DNA of 64,000 bases. Origin: Eulemur rufifrons (Eukaryota > Chordata > Mammalia > Primates > Lemuridae). Both the position numbers and the translations under genes were made by a program. This document shows positions 27,138 to 38,959 of the stretch, piece by piece. The notes beneath the pieces were generated by a model. The model had not been told where the DNA came from. It saw only the letters and a list, made by a program, of their open reading frames with translations, and made no database searches. Positions within the stretch are counted from its first letter, which is position 1; each line of letters opens with the position of its first letter. The stretch spans positions 702,501 to 766,500 of the forward strand of contig NC_091009.1 of the NCBI RefSeq assembly GCF_041146395.1, read 5' to 3'.

Positions 27138-29325
27138 AGATCATTTCTCCATTGTTTAAAAATGCAGGGAAATTTTGCAAATTGGCATTATAATTAGTAG
27201 CTGGACGGTACTTTTTTTTTTTTGTGGGGTCGGTCAGGATGGGTGTTCAGGCCCTCTGTCAGATCGCTGGTTTGTTTTTATTATCGCCAGAGAAGAGTAG
27301 TGGGCCTGTGTTTGGCAGGTGAAAAGTGCGGATTCTGTTTCAGAGAATTAAACAGGATCTGCATGGTCATCTCATTCCTTTAAGAATCCTTTGCTTCATC
27401 AGCTGGGATTCCACCATGTTTCTATATACTCCTCTATGCGTGGGCACAGGTACCTGGCTTGTTCCAAGAAGTATGCTGGAGAGTTTTCAAATTAACCAGT
27501 ACGTTGAAAATTATTTGCAGGTTTTCAGCGTTTCACCATAATTTTGATAACGTTTGTATGTGCCTCCTGAAACCCAAGAAGGCTGCGACGGACGTAACTA
27601 TGCTGAGGAGTAGCTGACTTGGTGTTGCCTATTTTTGTTAGTGGAGACAGACAAGAAGCCATTCTTCTAAGTATCATCTCACCACCATTTTTCCATTGTT
27701 TTAAAATGCAGGGAAATTTTGCAAGTTAGCATTATAATTAGTAGCTGGAGGGTACGGTTTTTTTTTGTGTGTGGTCGATGTGGATGGGGGGGGTCAGGCC
27801 CTCTGTCAGTTCGCTGGTTAGTTTTTATTATCCCCAGAGAGGAGAAGTGGGCATGTGTTTGGCAGGTGAAAAGGGCGGATTCTGTTTCAGAGAATTAACG
27901 ATGATCCCCATGGTCATGCCGTTCCTTTAATAATCCTTAAATTCATCAGCTGGAAATCCACCATGGTTCTATATACTCCTCTTTACGTGGGAACAAGTAA
28001 CTGGCTTGTTCCAAGAAGTATGCCGCAGAGATTTTCAATTAACCAGTACGTTGAAAATTATTTGCAGGTGTTCAGCGTTTCACCATAATTGTGATAACGT
28101 TTGTTTGTGCCTCCTGAAACCCAAGAAGGCTGCGACGGACATAACTATGCTGAGGAGTAGCTGACTTGGTGTTGCCTATTTTTGTTAGTGGAGACTGACA
28201 AGAAGCCATTCTTCTAAGTATCATCCCACCACCATTTTTCCATTGTTTTAAAATGCAGGGAAATTTTGCAAGTTAGTATTATAATTAGTAGCTGGAGGGT
28301 CCTTTTTTTTTTTTGTGGGGTCGGTGTGGATGTGGGTGCAAGGCCCTCTAGATGTTCGCTCGTTTGTTTTTATTATCCCCAGAGAGGAGAAGTGGGCATG
28401 TGTTTGGCAGGTGAAAAGTGCGGATTCTGTTTCAAAGAATTAAACAGGATCCGCAGGGTCATCCGCTTCATTTAAGAATCCTTTGCTTCATCAGCTGGAA
28501 AACCACCATGGTTCTATATACTCCCGTATGGGTGGCCACAGGTTACTGGCTTGTTCCAAGAAGTATGGCACAGAGCTTTTCAAATAAAAAGTACATAGAA
28601 AATTATTTGCAGGTGTTCAGCGTTTCATCATAATTGTGATAACGTTTGTTTGTGCCTCCTGAAACCCAAGAAGTCTGCGACGGACATAACTATGCTGAGG
28701 AGTAGCTGACTTGGTGTTGCCTATTTTTGTTCATGGAGACTGACAAGAAGCCATTCTTCTAAGTATCATCCCACCACCATTTTTCCATTGTTTTAAAATG
28801 CAGGGAAATTTTGCAAGTTAGCATTATAATTAGTAGCTGGAGGGTACGGTTTTTTTTTTTTTTTTTTGGTGGTCGATGTGGATGGGGGGGGTCAGGCCCT
28901 CTGTCAGTTCACTGGTTAGTTTTTATTATCCCCAGAGAGGAGAAGTGGCCATGTGTTTGGCAGGTGAAAAGGGCGGATTCTGTTTCAGAAAATTAACGAT
29001 GATCCCCATGGTCATCCCGTTCCTTTAATAATCCTTTACCTGATCAGCTGGAAATCCACCATGGTTCTATATACTCCTCTTTGCGTGGGAACAGGTAACT
29101 GGCTTGTTCCAAGAAGTATGCCGCAGAGCTTTTCAATTAACCACTACGTTGAAAATTATTTGCAGGTGTTCAGCGTTTCACCATAATTGTGATAACGTTT
29201 GTTTGTGCCTCCTGAAACCCAAGAAGGCTGCGACGGACATAACTATGCTGAGGCGTAGCTGACTTGGTTTTGCCTATTTTTGTTAGTGGAGACTGACAAG
29301 AATCCATTCTTCTAAGTATCATCTC
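27138..29325 (+). repeat. Sat-I 2.19-kb four-monomer duplication, copy 2
   Basis: Only a few differences from copy 1 were seen by eye: GCAGGGTCATCC against GCATGGTCATCC, TGGAAAACC against TGGGAAACC, AAGAAGTCTGCG against AAGAAGGCTGCG, and one T in a run. Identity is clearly above that between ordinary neighbours, so this is the youngest visible event in the array. Confidence 0.92.
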
Positions 29326-32300
29326 ACCATCATTTTTCCATTGTTTAAAAATGCAGGAAAATTTTGCAAGTTAGCATTATAATTAGTAGCTGGAGGCTAC
29401 GGTGTTTTTTTTTTTTTTTTTTTTTTTTTTCCTGTGGGGTCGGTGTGGATGTGTTGGTCAGGCCCTCTGTCAGTTCGCTGGTTTGTTTTTATTATCCCCA
29501 GAGAGGAGAAGTGGGCATGTGTTTGGCAGGTGAAACGGACGGATTCTGTTTCAGAGAATTAACGATGATCCCCATGGTCATCCCGTTCCTTTAATAATCC
29601 TTTACTTCATCAGCTGGAAATCCACCATGGTTCTGTATACTCCTCTTTGTGTGGGAACAGGTAACTGGCTTGTTCCAAGAAGTATGCCGCAGAGCTTTTC
29701 AATTAACCACTACGTTGAAAATTATTTGCAGGTGTTCAGCATTTCACCATAATTGTGATAACGTTTGTTTGTGCCTCCTGAAACCCAAGAAGGCTGCGAT
29801 GGACATAACTATGCTGAGGAGTAGCTGACTTGTTGTTGCCTATTTTTTTTGGTGGAGACTAACAAGAAGCCATTCTTCTAAGTATCATCCCACCACCATT
29901 TTTCCATTGTTTTAAAATGCAGGGAAATTTTGCAAGTTAGCATTATAATTAGTAGCTGGAGGGTACGGTATTTTTTTGTGTGTGGTCGATGTGGATGGGG
30001 GGTCAGGCCCTCTGTCAGTTCGCTGGTTAGTTTTTATTATCCCCAAAGAGAAGAAGTGGGCATGTGTTTGGCAGGTGAAAAGGGCGGATTCTGTTTCAGA
30101 GAATTAACGATGATCCCCATGGTCATCCGTTCCTTTAATAATCCTTTACTTCATCAGCTGGAAATCCACCATGTTTCTATATACTCCTCTTTGCGTGGGA
30201 ACAGGTAACTGGCTTGTTCCAAGAAGTATGCCGCAGAGCTTTTCAATTAACCACTACGTTGAAAATTATTTGCAGGTGTTCAGCGTTTCACCATAATTGT
30301 GATATCGTTTGTTTATGCCTCCTGAAACCCAAGATGGCTGCCACGAACATAACTATGCTGAGGCGTAGCTGACTTGGTTTTGCCTATTTTTGTTAGTGGA
30401 GACTGACAAGAATCCATTCTTCTAAGTATCATCTCACCATCATTTTTCCATTGTTTAAAAATGCAGGAAAATTTTGCAAGTTAGCATTATAATTAGTAGC
30501 TGGAGGCTGCGGTGTTGTTTTTTTTTTTTCCTGTGGGGTCGGTGTGGATGTGTTGGTCAGGCTCTCTGTCAGTTCGCTGGTTTGTTTTTATTATCCCCAG
30601 AGAGGAGAAGTGGGTATTAGTATGGCAGGTGAAAACTGCGGATCTGTTTCAGAGAATTAAACAGGATCCGCATGGTAATCCCGTTCCTTCAAGAATCCTT
30701 TGCTTCATGAGCTGGGAATCCACCATGGTTCTATATACTTCTCTATGCGTGGGCACAGGAAACTGGCTTGTTCCAAGAAGTATGCCTCAGAGCTATTCAA
30801 TTAACCAGTATGTTGAAAATCCTTTGAAGGTTTTCAGCGTTTCGCCATAATTGTGATAACGTGTGTATGTGCCTACTGAAACCAAATATGGCTGCTACGG
30901 ACATAATTATGCCGAGGCGTAGCTGACTTGGTGTTGCCCATTTTTGTCAGTGGAGACTGACAAGAAGCCATTCTTCTAAGTATCATCCCACCATCATTTC
31001 TCCATTGTTTAAAAATGCAGGGAAATTTTGCAAATTGGCATTATAATTAGTAGCTGGAGGGTACTTTTTTTTTTTGTGGGGTCGGTCAGGATGGGTGTTC
31101 AGGCCCTCTGTCAGATCGCTGGTTTGTTTTTATTATCCCCAGAGAAGAGTAGTGGGCATGTGTTTGGCAGGTGAAAAGTGCGGATTCTGTTTCAGAGAAT
31201 TAAACAGGATCCGCATGGTCATCTCTTTCCTTTAAGAATCCTTTGCTTCATTAGCTGAGATTCCTCCATGTTTCTATATACTCCTCTATGCGTGGGCACA
31301 GGTACCTGGCTTGTTCCAAGAAGTATGCTGGAGAGTTCTCAAATTAACCAGTACGTTGAAAATTATTTGCAGGTGTTCAGCATTTCACCATAATTTTGAT
31401 AACGTTTGTATGTGCCTCCTGAAACCCAAGAAGGCTGCGACGGACATAACTATGCTGAGGAGTAGCTGACTTGGTGTTGCCTATTTTTGTTACTGGAGAC
31501 AGACAAGAAGCCATTCTTCTAAGTATCATCTCACCACCATTTTTCCATTGTTTTAAAATGCAGGGAAATTTTGCAAGTTAGCATTATAATTAGTAGCTGG
31601 AGGGTACGGTTTTTTTTTGTGTGTGTGGTCTATGTGGATGGGGGGGTCAAGCCCTCTGTCAGTTCGCTGGTTAGTTTTTATTATCCCCAGAGAGGAGAAG
31701 TGGGCATGTGTTTGGAAGGTGAAAAGGGCGGATTCTGTTTCAGAGAATTAACGATGATCCCCATGGTCATCCCGTTCCTTTAATAATGCTTTACTTCATC
31801 AGCTGGAAATCCACCATGGTTCTATATACTCCTCTTTGCGTGGGAACAGGTAACTGGCTTGTTCCAAGAAGTATGCCGCAGAGTTTTCAATTAACCACTA
31901 CGTTGTAAATTATTTGCACGTGTTCAGCGTTTCACCATAATTGTGATAACGTTTGTTTGTGCCTCCTGAAACCCAAGATGGCTTCCACGAACATAAGGAT
32001 GCTGAGGCGTAGCTGACTTGGTTTTGCCTATTTTTGTTAGTGGAGACTGACAAGAATCCATTCTTCTAAGTATCATCTCACCATCATTTTTCCATTATTT
32101 AAAAATGCAGGAAAATTTTGCAAGTTAGCATTATAATTAGTAGCTGGAGGAAACGGTGTTTTTTTTTTTTTTTTTTTTTTTTTTTTTCCTGTGGGGTCGG
32201 TGTGGGAGTGTTGGTCAGGCCCTCTGTCAGTTCGCTGGTTTGTTTTTAATATCCCCAGAGAGGAGAAGTGGGTATTAGTATGGCAGGTGAAAACTTCGGA

Positions 32301-35300
32301 TCTGTTTCAGAGAATTAAACAGGATCCGCATGTTAATCCCGTTCCTTTAAGAATCCTTTGCTTCATGAGCTGGGAATCCACCATGGTTCTATATACTTCT
32401 CTATGCGTGGGCACAGGAAACTGGCTTGTTCCAAGAAGTATGCCTCAGAGCTTTTCAATTAACCAGTATGTTGAAAATCCTTTGCAGGTTTTCAGCGTTT
32501 CACCATAATTGTGATAACGTGTGTATGTGCCTCCTGAAACCCAAGAGAGCTGCGACGGACATAACTATGCTGAGGAGTAGCTGACTTGGTGTTGCCTATT
32601 TTTGTTAGTGGAGACAGACAAGAAGCCATTCTTCTAAGTATGATCCCACCACCATTTTTCCATTGTTTTAAAAGGCAGGGAAATTTTGCAAGTTAGCATT
32701 ATAATTAGTAGCTGGAGGGTACGGTTTTTTTTTTGTGTGTGGTCGATGTGGATGGGGGGGTGAGGCCCTCTGTCAGTTCGCTGGTTAGTTTTTATTATCC
32801 CCAGAGAGGAGAAGTGGGCATGTGTTTGGCAGGTGAGAAGTGCGGATTCTGTTTCAGAGAATTAACCATTATCCCCATGGTCATCCGTTCCTTTAATAAT
32901 CCTTCACTTCATCAGCTGGAAATCCACCACGGTTCTGTATACTCCTCTTTGCGTGGGAACAGGTAACTGGCTGGTTCCAAGAAGTATGCCGCAGAGCTTT
33001 TCAATTAACCACTACGTTGAAAATTATTTGCAGGTGTTCAGCGTTTCACCATAATTGTGATAACGTTTCTTTGTGCCTCCTGAAACCCAAGAAGGCTGCG
33101 ACGGACATAACTATGCTGAGGAGTAGCAGACTTGGTGTTTCCTATTTCTGTTAGTGGAGACTGACTAGAATCCATTCTTCTAAGTATCATCTCACCATCA
33201 TTTTTCCATTGTTTAAAAATTCAGGAAAATTTTGCAAGTTAGCATTATAATTAGTAGCTGGAGGCTACGGTGTTTTTTTTTATTTTTTCCTGTGGCGTCG
33301 CTGTGGATGTGTTGGTCAGGCCTTCTGTCAGTTCGCTGGTTTGTTTTTATTATCCCCAGAGAGGAGAAGTGGGTATTAGTATGGCAGGTGAAAACTGCGG
33401 ATCTGTTTCAGAGAATTAAACAGGATCCGCATGGTAATCCCGTTCCTTTAAGAATCCTTTGCTTCATGAGCTGGGAATCCACCATGGTGCTATATACTTC
33501 TCTATGCGTGGGCACAGGAAAGTAGCTTGTTCCAAGAAGTATGCCTCAGAGCTTTTCAATTAACCAGTATGTTGAAAATCCTTTGCAGGTTTTCAGCGTT
33601 TCACCATAATTGTGATAACGTGTGTATGTGCCTCCTGAAACCCAAGAAGGCTGCGATGGACAAAACTATGCTGAGGCGTAGCTGACTTGGTGTTGCCTAT
33701 TTTTCTCAGTGGAGACTGACAATAAGCCATTTTTCTAACTATCATCCCACCATCATTTCTCCATTGTTTTAAAATGCAGGGAAATTTTGCAAATTGGCAT
33801 TATAATTAGTAGCTGGAGTGTACTTTTGTTTTTGTGGGGTCGGTCAGGATGGGTGTTCAGGCCCTCTGTCAGATCGCTGGTTTGGTTTTATTATGCCCAG
33901 AGAAGAGTAGTGGGCATGTGTTTGGCAGGTGAAAAGGGCGGATTCTGTTTCAGAGAATTAAACAGGATCAGCATACTCATCTCATTTCTTTAAGAATCCT
34001 TTGCTTCATCAGCTGGGATTCCACCATGTTTCTATATACTGCTCTATGCGTGGGCACAGGTACCTGGCTTGTTCCAAGAAGTATGCTGGAGAGTTTTCAA
34101 ATTAACCAGTACGTTGAAAATTATTTGCAGGTTTTCAGGGTTTCACCATAATTTTGATAACGTTTGTATGTGCCTCCTGAAACCCAAGAAGGCTGCGACG
34201 GACATAACTATGCTGAGGCGTAGCTGACTTGGTGTTGCCTATTTTTGTTAGTGGAGACTGACAAGAAGCCATTCTTCTAAGTATCATCCCACCACCATTT
34301 TTCCATTGTTTTAAAATGCAGGGAAATTTTGCAAGTTAGTATTATAATTAGTAGCTGGAGGGTACCGTTTTTTTGTGTGTGTGGTCGATGTGGATGGGGG
34401 GGTCAGGCCCTCTGTCAGTTCGCTGGTTAGTTTTTATTATGCCCAGAGAGGAGAAGTGGGCATGTGTTTGGCAGGTGAAAAGGGCGGATTCTGTTTCAGA
34501 GAATTAACGATGATCCCCATGGTCATCCCGTTCCTTTAACAATCCTTAACTTCATCAGCTGGAAATCCTCCATGGTTCTATATACTCCTCTTTGCGTGGG
34601 AACAGGTAACTGGCTTGTTCCCTGAAGTATACCGCAGAGCTTTTCAATTAACCACTACGTTGAAAATTCTTTGCAGGTGTTCAGCGTTTCACCATAATTG
34701 TGATAACGTTTGTTTGTGCCTCCTGAAACCCAAGAAGGCTGCGACGGACATAACTATGCTGAGGATTAGCTGACTTGGTGTTGCCTATTTTTGTTAGTGG
34801 AGACCGACAAGAAGCCATTCTTCTAAGTATCATCCCACCACCACTTTTCCATTGTTTTAAAATGCAGGGAAATTTTGCAAGTTAGCATTATAATTAGTAG
34901 CTGGAGGGTACGTTTTTTTTTTGTGTGTGTGGTCGATGTGGATGTGTTGGTCAGTCCCTCTGTCAGTTCGCTGGTTAGTTTTTATTATAACCAGAGAGGA
35001 GAAGTGGGCATGTGTTTCGCAGGTGAAAAGGGCGGATTCTGTTTCAGAGAATTAACGATGGTCCCCACGGTCATCCCGTTCCTTTAATAATCCTTAACTT
35101 CATCAGCTGGAAATCCACCATGGTTCTATATACTCCTCTTTGCGTGGGAACAGGTAAGTGGCTTGTTCCAAGAAGTATGCCGCAGAGCTTTTCAATTAAC
35201 CACTACGTTGAAAATTATTTGCAGGTGTTCAGCGTTTCACCATAATTGTGATAACGTTTGTTTGTGCCTCCTGAAACCCAAGATGGCTGCCACGAACATA

Positions 35301-38300
35301 ACGATGCTGAGGCGTAGCTGACTTGGTGTTGCCTATTTTTGTTAGTGGAGACTGACAAGAATCCATTCTTCTAAGTATCATCTCACCATCATTTTTCCAT
35401 TATTTAAAAATGCAGGAAAATTTTGCAAGTTAGCATTATAATTAGTAGCTGGAGGCTACGGTGTTTTTTGTTTTTTTTTTTCCTGTGGGGTCGGTGTGGG
35501 TGTGTTGGTCAGGCCCTCTGTCAGTTCGCTGGTTTGTTTTTAATATCCCCAGAGAGGAGAAGTGGGTATTAGTATAGCAGGTGAAAACTGCAGATCTGTT
35601 TCAGAGAATTAAACAGGATCCGCATGGTAATCCCGTTCCTTTAAGAATCCTTTGCTTCATGAGCTGGGAATCCACCATGGTTCTATATACTTCTCTATGC
35701 GTGGGCACAGGAAACTGGCTTGTTCCAAGAAGTATGCCTCAGAGCTTTTCAATTAACCAGTATGTTGAAAATCCTTTGCAGGTTTTCAGCGTTTCACCAT
35801 AATTGTGATAACGTGTGTATGTGCCTACTGAAACCAAATATGGCTGCTACGGACATAACTATGCTGAGGCGTAGCTGACTTGGTGTTGCCTATTTTTGTC
35901 AGTGGAGACTGACAAGAAGCCATTCTTCTAAGTATCATCCCACCATCATTTCTCCATTGTTTAAAAATGCAGGGAAATTTTGCAAATTGGCATTATAATT
36001 AGTAGCTGGAGGGTACTTTTTTTTTTTGTGGGGTCGGTCAGGATGGGTGTTCAGGCCCTCTGTCAGATCGCTGGTTTGTTTTTATTATCCCCAGAGAAGA
36101 GTAGTGGGCATGTGTTTGGCAGGTGAAAAGTGGGGATTCTGATTCAGAGAATTAAAGAGGATCCGCATGGTCATCTCATTCCTTTAAGAATCCTTTGCTT
36201 CATCAGCTGGGATTCCACCATGTTTCTATATACTTCTCTATGCGAGGGCACAGGTACCTGGCTTGTTCCAAGAAGTATGCTGGAGAGTTTTCAAATTAAC
36301 CAGTACGTTGAAAATTATTTGCAGGTTTTCAGCGTTTCACCATAATTTTGATAACGTTTGTATGTGCCTCCTGAAACCCAAGAAAGCTGCGACGGACATA
36401 ACTATGCTGAGGAGTAGGTGACTTGGTGTTGCCTATTTTTGTTAGTGGAGACAGACAAGAAGCCATTCTTCTAAGTATCATCCCACCACCATTTTTCCAT
36501 TGTTTTAAAAGGCAGGGAAATTTTGCAAGTTAGCATTATAATTAGTAGCTGGAGGGTACGGTTTTTTTTTTTTGTGTGGTCGATGTGGATGGGGGGGTGA
36601 GGCCCTCTGTCAGTTCGCTGGTTAGTTTTTATTATCCCCAGAGAGGAGAAGTGGGCATGTGTTTGGCAGGTGAAAAGTGCGGATTCTGTTTCAGAGAATT
36701 AACCATTATCCCCATGGTCATCCGTTCCTTTAATAATCCTTCACTTCATCAGCTGGAAATCCACCATGGTTCTATATACTCCTCTTTGCGTGGGAACAGG
36801 TAACTGGCTTGTTCCAAGAAGTATGCCGCAGAGCTTTTCAATTAACCACTACGTTGAAAATTATTTGCAGGTGTTCAGCGTTTCACCATAATTGTGATAA
36901 CGTTTGTTTTTGCCTCCTGAAACCCAAGAAGGCGGCGTCGGACATAACTATGCTGAGGAGTAGCTGACTTGGTGTTGCCTATTTATGTTAGTGGAGACTG
37001 ACAAGAAGCCATTCTTCTAAGTATCATCCCACCACCATTTTTCCATTGTTTTAAAATGCAGGGAAATTTTGCAAGTTAGCATTATAATTAGTAGCTGGAG
37101 GGTAAGGTTTTTTTTTTGTGTGTGTGGTCGATGTGGATGGGGGGTCAGGCCCTCTGTCAGTTCGCTGGTTAGTTTTTATTATCCCCAGAGAGGAGAAGTG
37201 GGCATGTGTTTGGCAGGTGAAAATGGCGGATTCTGTTTTAGAGAATTAACGATGATCCCCATGGTCATCCCGTTCCTTTAATAATCCCTTACTTCATCAG
37301 CTGGAAATCCACCATGGTTCTGTATACTCCTCTTTGCGTGGGAACAGGTAACTGGCTGGTTCCAAGAAGTATGCCGCAGAGGTTTTCAATTAACCACTAC
37401 GTTGAAAATTATTTGCAGGTGTTCAGCGTTTCACCATAATTGTGATAACGTTTGTTTGTGCCTCCTGAAACCCAAGAAGGCTGCGACGGACATAACTATG
37501 CTGAGGAGCAGCAGACTTGGTGTTGCCTATTTCTGTTAGTGGAGACTGACTAGAATCCATTCTTCTAAGTATCATCTCACCATCATTTTTCCATTGTTTA
37601 AAAATTCAGGAAAATTTTGCAAGTTAGCATTATAATCAGTAGCTGGAGGCTACGGTGTTTTTTTTTATTTTTTCCTGTGGGGTCGCTGTGGATGTGTTGG
37701 TCAGGCCTTCTGTCAGTTCGCTGGTTTGTTTTTATTATCCCCAGAGAGGAGAAGTGGGTATTAGTATGGCAGGTGAAAACTGCGGATCTGTTTCAGAGAA
37801 TTAAACAGGATCCGCATGGTAATCCCGTTCCTTTAAGAATCCTTTGCTTCATGAGCTGGGAATCCACCATGGTTCTATATACTTCTCTATGCGTGGGCAC
37901 AGGAAAGTAGCTTGTTCAAAGAATTATGCCTCAGAGCTTTTCAATTAACCAGTATGTTGAAAATCCTTTGCAGGTTTTCAGCGTTTCACCATAATTGTGA
38001 TAACGTGTGTATGTGCCTACTGAAACCAAAGAAGGCTGCGACAGACATAACTATGCTGAGGCGTAGCTGACTTGGTGTTGCCTATTTTTGTCAGTGGAGA
38101 CTGACAAGAAGCCATTCTTCTAAGTATCATCCCACCATCATTTCTCCATTGTTTGAAAATGCAGGGAAATTTTGCAAATTGGCATTATAATTAGTAGCTG
38201 GAGGGTACTTTTTTTTTTTTGTGGGTTCGGTCAGGATGGGTGTTCAGGCCATCTGTCAGATCGCTGGTTTGTTTTTATTATCCCCAGAGAAGAGTAGTGG

Positions 38301-38697
38301 GCATGTGTTTGGCAGGTGAAAAGTGGGGATTCTGATTCAGAGAATTAAAGAGGATCCGCATGGTCATATCATTCCTTTAAGAATCCTTTGCTTCATCAGC
38401 TGGGATTCCACCATGTTTCTATATACTCCTCTATGCGTGGGCACAGGTACCTGGCTTGTTCCAAGAAGTATGCCACTACGTTGAAAATTATTTGCTGGTA
38501 TTCAGCGTTTCACCATAATTGTGATAACGTTTGTTTGTGACTCCTGAAACCCAAGAAGGCTGCGACGGACATAACTGTGCTGAGGAGTAGCTGACTTGGT
38601 GTTGCCTATTTTTGTTAGTGGAGACAGACAAGAAGCCATTCTTCTAAGTATCATCCCACCACCATTTTTCTATTGTTTTAAAAGGCAGGGAAATTTT
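29326..38697 (+). repeat. Sat-I distal block up to the telomere-like junction
   Basis: P landmarks: 30708, 32365, 33465, 35658, 37849. Q: 31249, 34007, 36201, 38393. R: 29609, 30150, 31797, 32909, 34552, 35099, 36747, 37296. The unit holding 29404-29600 starts like P (with a 26-T run) and ends like R, a recombinant. Segments at about 32700-33700 and 36540-38030 share private variants (GGGGTGAGGCCC, AACCATTATCCCC, a T run broken by one A, GGCACAGGAAAGTAGC), which implies a second duplication of about 3.8-4.4 kb. The last monomer has lost about 18 bases near 38471-38475 and ends abruptly at about 38697. Confidence 0.85.
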
Positions 38698-38940
38698 AAA
38701 ATTTTAAACCCTTAACCCTAACCCTAACCCTAACCCACCAACATTTTTCAGGGAAATTTTAAAATTTTAAATTTTAAACCCTTAACCCTTAACACTTAAA
38801 CCTTAAAATTTTAAAATTTTAAACCCTTAACCCTAACCCTAACCCTAACCTTAACCCTAACCCTAACCCACCACCATTTTTCCATTGTTTTAAAAGGCAG
38901 GGAAATTTTAAAATTTTAAACACTTAACCCTAACCCTAAC
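38698..38940 (+). repeat. Composite junction: Sat-I scraps, AAATTTT repeats and CCCTAA repeats
   Basis: At 38690-38707 Sat-I runs from GGGAAATTTT into AAAATTTTAAACCCTTAACC. A shortened piece of the same Sat-I end, CCAACATTTTTCAGGGAAATTTT-like, returns at about 38738-38760, and a longer one at about 38869-38908. Each is followed by AAATTTT units and then telomere hexamers. Clean CCCTAA runs lie at 38712-38736, 38826-38869 and 38924-38946. Confidence 0.88.
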
Positions 38941-38959
38941 CCTAACCGTAATGCTAACC

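Larger units (their letters stand above)
6261..38697 (+). repeat. Sat-I satellite array, ~547-bp monomer, ~59 head-to-tail copies
   Basis: The landmark CATCAGCTGG (or a variant) recurs at about 6275, 6828, 7369, 7916, 8461, 9013, 9549, 10101, 10646, 11175, 11720 and 12270, then after the Alu from 13176 to 38393, always about 545-555 bases apart. Subtracting the Alu gives a mean period of about 547. All copies have the same orientation. Each monomer contains, in order: the landmark; a segment like AAGTATGCCGCAGAGCTTTT; a conserved ACCATAATTGTGATAA block; CCCAAGATGGCTGCCACGG or a derivative; a poly-T run followed by TGTGGGGTCGG; TTTTTATTATCCCCAGAGAG; and an inverted repeat around GCGGAT..ATCCGC. 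I do not recognise the family. No coding capacity is supported. Confidence 0.95.

Noticed and set aside
12200..38000. Repeated 70-125-codon open frames in Sat-I monomers
   Set aside because: They recur because the monomer recurs. Several reading frames stay open over the same segment, start points vary with upstream changes, and stops and indels break them in other copies. No codon-level constraint is visible by eye.
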